Assembly (NCBI GenBank): GCA_050952125.1
Contig: JBMNKK010000003.1
Coordinates: 992,001 to 1,056,000, forward strand
Direction: 5' to 3'
DNA: 64,000 nucleotides
From: UBA3951 sp050952125
GTDB lineage: Bacteria; Bacillota; Sulfobacillia; Fermentithermobacillales; Fermentithermobacillaceae
In this document: piece after piece, positions 49,151-56,695 of the stretch
Layout: each line of letters starts with the position of its first letter
How positions within the stretch are numbered: the stretch's first letter is position 1
Notes under the pieces: model-generated
What the model saw: the letters and a program-made list of their open reading frames with translations, nothing else
The model's database searches: none
What the model was told of the DNA's origin: nothing
Program-made: the position numbers and the translations under genes

Positions 49151-50263
49151 TTAGCTTCTTCGCTTCTTGCCGGCAAGCACTTCCCGGTACACCTGCACCG
49201 TCTTTTCCGCCATTATCTTGGCGTCAAACAGTTCCTCGGCTCTCTTTCGCGCGCTCTGCCCCATCTTGAATGCCAAGTCAGGGTCAACCGCCAGCCTCAC
49301 CATTGCCTGGGCAAGCGCCTTTGGCTGTCGGGGAGGCACCAAGAGGCCGTTCTCGCCGTCAACAATGGCTTCGGGCACCCCACCTACTGCCGTCGACACG
49401 ACAGGAAGCCCGGCCCCCATTGCCTCCAGCACCGCGAGAGGCAGGCCTTCATAGTCTGATGACAAAGCGTAGATATCCAGTTCTGCGAGAAACCCCGGCA
49501 CATCGCTTATGAAGCCCGCCATTTTCACGTAGGGCTCCAACCGCAACTCCCTGAGCTTCGCCTTGAGGGCATCTTCCAGAGGACCGGTGCCGCCCACTAC
49601 AAACCTAACGGAGGGTTCGGCTGCAAGCACAAGCTTGGCGGCCTCGAACATAACGTCGAGCGCTTTCTGGCGGTGGAGGCGTGCCACCGTGCCGATCACC
49701 ATACCCCGCTCGTCCTTATGTCTGGGGCGCCTTCTCTTGTAGGGGGTGAGGTCGATGCCGTTTGGAATGGCCGTGATCAGAGAAGCAGGAAGCCCTGACT
49801 CCACAAGATCCTTCTCCACTCCGGCCGACACCGCGATTACTCGTTCGGACAGGAGCGAGGCCACGGACCTGTTGATCAGCCTTCTGAACGTGCCCGCCCT
49901 GGGCGGCACTATGCCGGCTTCGTTTGGGATGCGCACCAGATTGTGCTTGGTGTAGACAACAGGTATACGGAGGAACTTGGCGGCCAAACGCCCTGAAAGG
50001 GAACTGTGCGTGTGCACGATGTCCGGCCGGACTTCCCGCATGAGCCCAATAAGTTCGCGAGTGAGGGCCGTGGAGTACGAAATATCCCTGCCCGATACCG
50101 GTATCCTGTTCATGCCCGCTGCATCCATTCGCTCGGCCAGGAGCCCGTCCGGACAAGCAACCACGACTTCCAGTTCGTCGAAAGCCGGCTGCGATAGAAG
50201 ATTCAGCAGATACCTGCCTGCACCCCCTATATTGGTGTCGGTTATGATGTGAAGAACCCTCAT
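49151..50263 (-). CDS. Glycosyltransferase family 4
   Basis: A 370-residue GT-B retaining glycosyltransferase. The N-terminal half begins MRVLHIITDTNIGGAGRY, the usual donor/acceptor opening, and the C-terminal half has IGTVARLHRQKALD, FVVGGTGPLED and the EALPLAVLEAMG-type loop (SSDYEGLPLAVLEAMGAGLPVVST) that binds the sugar nucleotide. ATG 50263 overlaps the upstream ligase stop (ATGA); the frame extends 59 codons further but only inside the ligase gene. It probably adds a sugar to the exported glycan of this operon. Confidence 0.93.
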   Translation of the reverse strand: MRVLHIITDTNIGGAGRYLLNLLSQPAFDELEVVVACPDGLLAERMDAAGMNRIPVSGRDISYSTALTRELIGLMREVRPDIVHTHSSLSGRLAAKFLRIPVVYTKHNLVRIPNEAGIVPPRAGTFRRLINRSVASLLSERVIAVSAGVEKDLVESGLPASLITAIPNGIDLTPYKRRRPRHKDERGMVIGTVARLHRQKALDVMFEAAKLVLAAEPSVRFVVGGTGPLEDALKAKLRELRLEPYVKMAGFISDVPGFLAELDIYALSSDYEGLPLAVLEAMGAGLPVVSTAVGGVPEAIVDGENGLLVPPRQPKALAQAMVRLAVDPDLAFKMGQSARKRAEELFDAKIMAEKTVQVYREVLAGKKRRS

Positions 50264-51813
50264 TCGCCAGCACCGCCTGTCTTCTGTTGTTTCCGGAGGA
50301 CTATCCCGGAGCTCATTCCCATCACTGCCCAGAATACCAGGGTAACCCTGGGGTTGTACCAGGTGTGTTCGATGACGCCCTGAAGCATCTGCCCTGCAAT
50401 AGCTGCGAACGCCCCTGCCAGCACACCAATCTCCAGCCATCTCTCAGTCCATCCGCCCTTCTCTCTGAACAGCACACTCAGAACGCGGAGGGTCCACACT
50501 ACAAAGAACCATGCAAAAGCCAGGAACCCGAATAGCCCGATTTCAAGGAGCATCTGCACGTAGACGCTGTGTGCGTGCGGAGCGGGGGTCTGGACTATCA
50601 TGAACTCGGGGTAGACATGGCTGAACGCCTCTGCGCCCAGGCCAACGCCGCGGAAAAGATACTCCCGCAGCATAGCAAAGGAACCGCGCCAGATGAAGAC
50701 GCGGTAACTGTTGGAGCTGTCTTCCAAGCTGAACGACGACATGAGCCTGTCTACGAGAACGGGCGGGGCAACTGCGAGGGCCAGCACTCCAACGAGCAAG
50801 CCCAAGATGAGAAGGCGCCTCTCGTACAAAACCGCCACGATGGCAAACGAGACGATGAGGCCCAGCCACGCGCCCCGGCTGAATGACAGGATCATCCCGA
50901 TTCCTTGAACGCCGAGGAACGCCAAGAGCACCAGACGGTCTCGCCAATCTCTCTTCTTTAGGAGCAGTGCTGCTGTAAGGGGTAGAGCCAGCCCCAGCAT
51001 CTCGGCGAAAAAAGTGGGGTTGGTGAAGGTGCCCACATACCGCACAATGTCTTCTTCAAACCTCTCATCCAGCCAAGACCTTGGGGGCATCCATCCGGAT
51101 ACCTTTTGATACACGGCTGCAAGGCCCGAGAAGGTCGCTCCCGTGAGAAACGGCCAGATAACCATCTCACCCTTACCGCGAGCCGCAGCGTCGGCAGCCA
51201 TAAAGAAAATGAGTCCGCAAAAACACCAAATCACGAGGTTGTAGATGCTAGCCCCGGGCAGCGCCGACGCAAACGTTGCGCCTACTAAGAAGACGAACAC
51301 CATGGTCAAGGCAGCTGTTGTTCCAAACTCCGGAAATACCCAAAAACGGCTGGTGACTTCGCCGGTTGCGCTAATGAAATCCCGGTCCACAGGAGTCCTC
51401 CGGCGCTCTTTCGCTCTACTCCACAGAACCACGCTTAAGCTGCCCGCGATAGCTAGAAAGACTAGTTCGGTAGGAAACACGCACGCGAGCGCGAGCGAGA
51501 TGCCGATAATGGTCTCGGGACCCGGTTTCACACCGTATGGAGCAAACGCCAGACTGGCCATAGGGCCGATAAGAGGGAGCCAAAGCTTCTCGACAAAGAG
51601 GCTGCCTTTTCCCCACTCCCTGCCAAGCCTCCATACCCCGGAAAGGCTCTTGCCCACAAAGCTTGCCTCGAGAACCCTGTCTAGGTACAGGAAGAGAGCC
51701 GCAAGGCCGATCGATACCTTGCTGCCGACTCTGTCGGCAAGACTGAAGACCGCGCTCTCCTTATATGCCGGAACGGGAGTTCCGCCGGAAACATGGGCAT
51801 CCGGAAGGCTCAC
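50260..51813 (-). CDS. O-antigen ligase/polymerase family membrane protein
   Basis: A 517-residue protein with about twelve membrane helices and the Wzy/WaaL signatures ILSFSRGAWLGLIVSF and, after the large outer loop, PAPHAHSVYVQMLLEIGLFGF. These proteins join or polymerise undecaprenyl-linked glycans outside the membrane. In a Gram-positive it may make exopolysaccharide, teichuronic-like or S-layer glycan; the product is not determinable here. GTG 51813 overlaps the DUF4330 gene by four bases, and the end overlaps the glycosyltransferase gene. Confidence 0.88.
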   Translation of the reverse strand: MSLPDAHVSGGTPVPAYKESAVFSLADRVGSKVSIGLAALFLYLDRVLEASFVGKSLSGVWRLGREWGKGSLFVEKLWLPLIGPMASLAFAPYGVKPGPETIIGISLALACVFPTELVFLAIAGSLSVVLWSRAKERRRTPVDRDFISATGEVTSRFWVFPEFGTTAALTMVFVFLVGATFASALPGASIYNLVIWCFCGLIFFMAADAAARGKGEMVIWPFLTGATFSGLAAVYQKVSGWMPPRSWLDERFEEDIVRYVGTFTNPTFFAEMLGLALPLTAALLLKKRDWRDRLVLLAFLGVQGIGMILSFSRGAWLGLIVSFAIVAVLYERRLLILGLLVGVLALAVAPPVLVDRLMSSFSLEDSSNSYRVFIWRGSFAMLREYLFRGVGLGAEAFSHVYPEFMIVQTPAPHAHSVYVQMLLEIGLFGFLAFAWFFVVWTLRVLSVLFREKGGWTERWLEIGVLAGAFAAIAGQMLQGVIEHTWYNPRVTLVFWAVMGMSSGIVLRKQQKTGGAGE

Positions 51814-52319
51814 TTATACCCCTCCGGGCCCAGATCCATTGTCAAAACATGGCCGTTTGCCTGAGCGAACTTCGTGTGGATTCCCAGGGACAGACCAACC
51901 CTAACCTCAACGCCGTTCATCGTGATGGAGTTCTCACCAAACCTCGCGTTGCCCGCGATAGTCACGCGAGCGTCGACCCGGTCCTCGGAAACGCTCTTAA
52001 TCAGCCTGCCCCCTTCGTCTGTGTACCAAAACTCGGCAGGCGAAGTCTCGACGCCCTTGACAACGCCGATCACAGCACCGGTCTTGAACTCCGAGACGGT
52101 AGTGCTGTGTCTGAAGGCTTCTGCGGTGCTAGGACGTATACCGGTAATGATGATCGTGATTTCGATTGGCTTCTCCTTCGCGGCTATCTCGGCTCCCAAA
52201 TCTCTTCCAAATCGGGCATATGCGAACCAGGCTCCCACTACAACAACTGCGAGTATTAAAGCCAAGTCGATCACGCTGATCTTCCCGAAAACGCGACCTC
52301 TCTCATCCAAAAAACGCAC
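51810..52319 (-). CDS. DUF4330 membrane-anchored protein
   Basis: A 169-residue protein with one N-terminal membrane helix (VIDLALILAVVVVGAWFAYARF) and an outer beta-rich domain. The opening FLDERGRVFGKISVIDLALIL and the later TDEGGRLIKSVSEDRVDARVTI are typical of DUF4330, which is regularly found next to Wzy/O-antigen ligase genes and whose role is unknown. GTG 52319 follows GAGAGGGG. It is the first gene of the polysaccharide operon and overlaps the ligase gene by four bases, so it probably assists the ligase. Confidence 0.85.
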   Translation of the reverse strand: MRFLDERGRVFGKISVIDLALILAVVVVGAWFAYARFGRDLGAEIAAKEKPIEITIIITGIRPSTAEAFRHSTTVSEFKTGAVIGVVKGVETSPAEFWYTDEGGRLIKSVSEDRVDARVTIAGNARFGENSITMNGVEVRVGLSLGIHTKFAQANGHVLTMDLGPEGYK

Positions 52320-52425
52320 AAAAACACCCCTCTCACGAAAAACCAGTACTACACTGCTATATTACCTGAAAACGCGGGGGCTCGACAGAGCCGGCTCCTG
52401 GAGAGCGGGCTTCCTCATCTACCCT

Positions 52426-53106
52426 CTATAACAGACGTACTTTGTTGATTGCGAGTTCGAATCTGGTACCCAAAAACTCTGCCGCCCTCTTGCAGGCCAG
52501 CATTCTGGTGAGGAATATCTCGAAATACTCCATGACGGGTGATATATCGGTGTCGACAGTAAGCTCCAACGTTATGACTTTTGTCTCTTCATTCACGTCT
52601 ACGAATGACCTTGTCGCGGCGTAGTTCACTCTGTCGTGCACGTCAAACCTGTGCATATCCGGGTTCCTGACCCTGCTCCTGTGCACGTCGGACTTGTCGG
52701 CTATGATAAGGGCGGCCGACACCGGCGAGACAGCTGTGGCCGACTCTTCAGGATCGTGGCTTCCTATGGCACCCATGATGATGGCCAATTCGTCAGGTTC
52801 CATGCCCATGGAACTTAAAATGCGCTCTGCTAGGGCTGCCCCGACCTGAGCATGGTAGTACCGGGACACAACGTTTCCCATGTCGTGCACATAGCCTGCA
52901 ATAGCGGCCAGCTCCTGCTGCCTACCTGAATAGCCGAGCCTCTGAAGAAGGTTGCGGGAGATGGCTGAAACAATAGACGCATGCCGCACTCCGTGGTCAG
53001 TATAACCCAGAGCAGCCGTCGTCTCGTTGCCGCCGTCAACATACGCTCTGATAAACGGGTTCTGCTTCACTTCCTGTATGGTGACTATCTTCCCTATCTT
53101 CTCCAA
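52426..53106 (-). CDS. HD-domain phosphohydrolase
   Basis: A 226-residue HD-superfamily protein. The metal ligands are visible as His in DHGVRHASIVS, the HD pair in GYVHDMGN and histidines in IGSHDPEES with the later Asp in IIADKSDVHRSR. It could hydrolyse a nucleotide or phosphodiester; the substrate is unknown. A C-terminal ~70-residue strand-rich part (VITLELTVDTDISPVMEYFEIFLTRM) follows. The TTG start overlaps the phosphoribosyltransferase gene by 13 bases, so the two are translated together. Confidence 0.85.
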   Translation of the reverse strand: MEKIGKIVTIQEVKQNPFIRAYVDGGNETTAALGYTDHGVRHASIVSAISRNLLQRLGYSGRQQELAAIAGYVHDMGNVVSRYYHAQVGAALAERILSSMGMEPDELAIIMGAIGSHDPEESATAVSPVSAALIIADKSDVHRSRVRNPDMHRFDVHDRVNYAATRSFVDVNEETKVITLELTVDTDISPVMEYFEIFLTRMLACKRAAEFLGTRFELAINKVRLL

Positions 53107-53639
53107 GCGTCAATCATCTCCAACGAATCTAGATACTCACGATACGCAGGGTTTATCACAAACTCACCGCGAGATATGACCTCATAGTCCCAAGGGAACA
53201 TTATGTGCCCTGCAGTCTCCATGCCGTACCATGTAGGCTTCCAGCTTTCCGTGAACGCCCAAAGGCACGCCGTCTTGACCGCTCGCGCCTTTCTCTTTGA
53301 ACACTCAATCGAGACCATCCTCATGGTCTCGCCGGTAAGCACCATCTCATCAACCACGAGCACCCTCTGTCCCGCGACGGCATCACCTACCGATGCCAAC
53401 ATCCTCGGCCTGTCAGACACGATCTCACCGCGGAGTCGTCTTGAGATCACACACGAGTGGACGTCAATTCTCAGTAGAGACGCGATGATGGAAGCAGGGA
53501 TCAGCCCGCCCTTAGCGATTCCGACGACCGCTTCAGGGCGGTAGCTCCGTTCCGCTTCCAGCGCTACTCTCCGGCAGATGTCCTCTACCTCTTCCCACGA
53601 CATCCTGTAGGCCAGTTCGCTCACGTACTTGACTTCCAT
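53094..53639 (-). CDS. Purine-type phosphoribosyltransferase
   Basis: A 181-residue type I phosphoribosyltransferase fold with GIAKGGLIPASIIA and the PRPP-binding loop VLVVDEMVLTGETM. The rest resembles the xanthine/guanine (Gpt-like) group more than Apt. It salvages a purine base or related heterocycle with PRPP. ATG 53639 follows GGAGGAG. It overlaps the HD hydrolase gene downstream, which suggests a paired nucleotide-processing function, by inference only. Confidence 0.85.
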   Translation of the reverse strand: MEVKYVSELAYRMSWEEVEDICRRVALEAERSYRPEAVVGIAKGGLIPASIIASLLRIDVHSCVISRRLRGEIVSDRPRMLASVGDAVAGQRVLVVDEMVLTGETMRMVSIECSKRKARAVKTACLWAFTESWKPTWYGMETAGHIMFPWDYEVISRGEFVINPAYREYLDSLEMIDAWRR

Positions 53640-53767
53640 TTCTCTCCTCCGCGTTCTTAGAACACGTCATAGGAATTCCCTTTTTCTCCGACAGATCCTT
53701 CACCACAAGAGAGGAATGCCCTCCTTGGGCGACGAATCATGCACATAAGGAAAGGAGGTGGTGCTGA

Positions 53768-53827
53768 GTGTCATCGAGTAATCGGCTTCTCGGCGCCTCC
53801 AATCCCAGCGGGAGGACCGCCGGGTAA
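53768..53827 (+). CDS. Candidate 19-residue protein with an ideal ribosome site
   Basis: AAAGGAGGTG at 53751-53760, an almost perfect anti-SD complement, lies seven bases before GTG 53768. The frame encodes MSSSNRLLGASNPSGRTAG and ends at TAA (53825-53827), four bases before a terminator-like hairpin (53832-53864). It is polar, rich in Ser, Gly and Asn, without a hydrophobic segment. A 37-codon frame from ATG 53739 runs through the hairpin and is less likely. I know no family for it. The compact site, short frame, hairpin layout supports a real small gene, but no promoter is obvious. Confidence 0.42.
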   Translation: MSSSNRLLGASNPSGRTAG

Positions 53828-53831
53828 CGCC

Positions 53832-53864
53832 AAAAAGCCCCCGGACCTTTAAGGCCGGGGGCTT
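53832..53864. terminator. Bidirectional-looking terminator between typA and the 19-residue gene
   Basis: AAAGCCCCCGG and CCGGGGGCTTT pair over 11 bases with a short loop. On the minus strand TTTTTGG follows, which fits the end of typA 22 bases upstream. On the plus strand only TTTC follows, which would also end the small gene. Confidence 0.85.
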
Positions 53865-53885
53865 TCAACTTCATATCGCAATAGC

Positions 53886-55778
53886 TTAGCCTGCTTCCTC
53901 CTCGGGCTCTTCCTCTCCTCGCGCCCGCCTCATGCGATATCTATCCTGGCGGTCAAGAATCGACTTGCGAAGCCTAAGAGACTTTGGCGTGATCTCTACG
54001 AGCTCATCGTCCTTGATCCACTGCAGGGCGTCCTCAAGACTTAAGACCCTATGGGGAGTGAGCCTGAGGGTCTCGTCTGAGGTAGAGGCTCTCATATTCG
54101 TCAAATGCTTCTTCTTGCAGACGTTGATATCGAGATCCCTCGGCCGGGAGTTTTGGCCCACGATTTGGCCTGCATAAACCTCTTCTCCGGCTCCGACAAA
54201 CAAGATGCCTCTGTCCTGAGCGTTGTGCAGCGCGTAGGTCGTAGTCACGCCGGTCTCCCAAGATACCATCGCGCCTTCGCGCCGTGTGACGATATCGCCC
54301 GAGTAGTCGCCGTAATGGTCAAACACGTGGTGCATTATGCCGTTTCCCTTAGTGATCGTAAGGAAATTGGGACGAAATCCCATAAGCCCGCGAGTCGGTA
54401 CGTTGAAGGTGAGGCGCACCCGCCCTGACGGATCGGGATTCATCTCGAGAAGCTCCGCCTTCCTCGGGCCTAACTCCTCCATAACCCTGCCCATATGTTC
54501 CTCGGGAATGTCTATGGCCAGGATCTCATAGGGTTCCAGCTTCCCTTGCCCGGATGACTTCAGTATCACCTCGGGCTTGGAAATAGCCATCTCGTATCCC
54601 TCACGCCTCATGTTCTCCATCAAGATGCTGAGATGAAGTTCTCCCCTGCCGCTTACCTTGAACGAGTCGGGGTCCGCCGTGTCCTCAACGCGAAGGCTCA
54701 CGTCCTTTTTGGCCTCGCGGTACAGGCGCTCGCGGAGGTGCCTGGACGTGACGTACTGGCCATCGCGACCGGAGAACGGGCTGTCGTTTACCTTGAACGT
54801 CACGACCATGGTCGGCTCTTCTACCCTTATTGGCGGAAGTGGCTTTGGGTTCAGCGCGTCGGCAATGGTCTCGCCGATTGCCAGGTCCTCTATTCCCGAC
54901 ACGGCGGCTATGTCGCCCGCAGGCACTTCCTCAACATCGATCCGTTTGAGGCCCTGGAAAACCCATAGGCGCGATACCTGGCTGGGAACTATGGAGCCGT
55001 CAAGCCTGCACAACGCTACGCTCTGACCCTTTTGGAGCACGCCTGCCTCAATCCTGCCTATAGCGATCCTGCCGATGTAGTCGTCGTGAGCAAGGCTGCT
55101 CACCATCATTTGAAGCGGCGCTTCCGAACGGGCCTCGGGCGGCGGAACCCGCTCGATTATGGCATCGAGCACAGGAAATATGGTGCGTCCGAAAGACGAA
55201 CGGTCGCCTGCGGACGCGTAGGATCTGGCGACGTCTACGTCGCTCGTGGCAAACCCCGCGCGCGCGTCCGAATACACTACGGGGAAATCGACGTCGCTAT
55301 CGTCGGCACCCAAGTTGACGAGGAGATCGAAGACCTCGTTGTACACCTCGTCCAGCCTCGCGCCGGCCCTGTCTATCTTGTTGATCACCAAGACCAGTCT
55401 CAGACGGTGCAAGAGCGCCTTTTGCACCACGAAACGTGTCTGAGGCATAGGACCGTCAAGTGCATCGACGAGAAGCAGGGCACCGTCAACCATGCTAAGG
55501 GTCCGCTCAACTTCCCCGCCGAAGTCCGCGTGCCCGGGAGTATCCACTATGTTTATCTTGGTGCCGCCGTAACTAATGGAAGTGTTCTTCGCGAGGATGG
55601 TGATGCCGCGCTCACGCTCTATATCATTGGAATCCATGACGCGTTCCTCAACAACCTGGTTCTGCCGGAAAATGCCGGTCTGCTTCAAAAGAGCGTCGAC
55701 CAACGTCGTTTTTCCGTGGTCTACGTGCGCGATCACGGCAACATTGCGTATACTTTCATTTCTTGACTCTTGAGACAT
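53886..55778 (-). CDS. typA: TypA/BipA ribosome-associated GTPase
   Basis: A translational GTPase of 630 residues involved in ribosome assembly and stress growth. G1 is AHVDHGKTT, switch I EERVMDSNDIERERGITI, G3 DTPGHADFGG, G4 NKIDRAG. Domain III (DPDSFKVSGRGELHLSILMENMRREG) and the TypA-specific C-terminal domain (GRPRDLDINVCKKKHLTNMRAS pattern) are present, so it is not EF-G or LepA. ATG 55778 follows AAAGGA; the longer frame from 55826 lacks a ribosome site. It stands alone with a strong terminator. Confidence 0.95.
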   Translation of the reverse strand: MSQESRNESIRNVAVIAHVDHGKTTLVDALLKQTGIFRQNQVVEERVMDSNDIERERGITILAKNTSISYGGTKINIVDTPGHADFGGEVERTLSMVDGALLLVDALDGPMPQTRFVVQKALLHRLRLVLVINKIDRAGARLDEVYNEVFDLLVNLGADDSDVDFPVVYSDARAGFATSDVDVARSYASAGDRSSFGRTIFPVLDAIIERVPPPEARSEAPLQMMVSSLAHDDYIGRIAIGRIEAGVLQKGQSVALCRLDGSIVPSQVSRLWVFQGLKRIDVEEVPAGDIAAVSGIEDLAIGETIADALNPKPLPPIRVEEPTMVVTFKVNDSPFSGRDGQYVTSRHLRERLYREAKKDVSLRVEDTADPDSFKVSGRGELHLSILMENMRREGYEMAISKPEVILKSSGQGKLEPYEILAIDIPEEHMGRVMEELGPRKAELLEMNPDPSGRVRLTFNVPTRGLMGFRPNFLTITKGNGIMHHVFDHYGDYSGDIVTRREGAMVSWETGVTTTYALHNAQDRGILFVGAGEEVYAGQIVGQNSRPRDLDINVCKKKHLTNMRASTSDETLRLTPHRVLSLEDALQWIKDDELVEITPKSLRLRKSILDRQDRYRMRRARGEEEPEEEAG

Positions 55779-55922
55779 GCTCTCCGGTCCTTTCGATACG
55801 GCAAGTCTAGAGTGGGGAAAAAACATCGAGGTTTTATTATACCAGTTTCCTCTATGTCACCACATAGGACTCATTGAGTGTTACAATGGACAGTGCTGCG
55901 ACGGCGAAAACAGGAGGGACCG

Positions 55923-56690
55923 GTGGAGACACAGAGAACAGGCTTAAGCCTCATGGGAGATGTGGGGAACAGAATAGCGAGAGGGATTAAAGCCCAGTTC
56001 CTGGTGCGGCTTATCGGCACGCCGTTCCAAAGGCTGATAGATAGGTCCGGCAAAACCCATGGTTGGCTTACCGAGCGCGCCTTGGCTCTCCTTGACGCTG
56101 ACGGATACAGAGATGCGGCGGCGTTCTTCCGCGATCACCTCGACCGCCTCATCAAGGGCAACTACTGGGCGGACTCTCTCTGGATGAACTCTACGCACCA
56201 CTACAATCCGAAAAACAAGCGCGGGCTGTGGATATGGCCCGGGGCCGCCGACCAGATCCGGAACTGGTTCAATCTATCCTCTTCATTTTGGGCAAAGAAT
56301 GTTGAGGAGAAGTCCGTTTTTGTGCTCGGAGCCTGCATCCACATCGTCCAGGACTGCTGCCAACCCTATCACTCGAATTGCCGGGTGTTCGGCGGGCACC
56401 AAGAATACGAGAGATGGGCTGACAAACATAAAGAGATGTTCGACGTAAAATCCGGAGGGTACTACGGGCTTTCCGATAGGCCCGAGGGATGGGCCGTAGC
56501 CAACGCCGAATACTCTCAGAGATTCCTCTCCGCCGTTGAAGGCCCTTCATCCGACGCGCGGCGAGAAGCCACGGGATTGCTCATCCCTAGAGCCATAAGG
56601 ACCACAGCGGGGTTCTTAGTGTTCTTTCTCGAAGAGATGAGAGGCCGGGCCGAATCGAGAGTTGAGCCGGTCCGGCACGCGGTGGGATAA
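55923..56690 (+). CDS. Zinc-dependent phospholipase C-like protein without signal peptide
   Basis: A 255-residue protein of the zinc PLC/S1-P1 nuclease fold. Ligand-like residues occur in THGWLTERALALL, NYWADSLWMNSTHHYNP and VLGACIHIVQDCCQPYHSNCRVFGGHQEYE, which match the HxxxH...D pattern of the family. Secreted bacterial PLC enzymes have an export signal; this N-terminus is not hydrophobic, so it may act in the cytoplasm or mother cell, or be non-classically exported. GTG 55923 follows AGGAGGG. It converges on the PEGA gene with a five-base gap. Confidence 0.75.
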   Translation: METQRTGLSLMGDVGNRIARGIKAQFLVRLIGTPFQRLIDRSGKTHGWLTERALALLDADGYRDAAAFFRDHLDRLIKGNYWADSLWMNSTHHYNPKNKRGLWIWPGAADQIRNWFNLSSSFWAKNVEEKSVFVLGACIHIVQDCCQPYHSNCRVFGGHQEYERWADKHKEMFDVKSGGYYGLSDRPEGWAVANAEYSQRFLSAVEGPSSDARREATGLLIPRAIRTTAGFLVFFLEEMRGRAESRVEPVRHAVG

Positions 56691-56695
56691 CGCCG

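Noticed and set aside
50264..50440. An N-terminal extension of the GT4 protein.
   Set aside because: It lies wholly in the ligase gene, and the family start MRVLHIITD occurs at 50263 with an ATGA overlap.
53739..53852. A 37-codon frame starting at ATG 53739 in the same region as the 19-codon candidate.
   Set aside because: It has no ribosome site, reads through the hairpin at 53832 and is in a different frame from the well-placed GTG.
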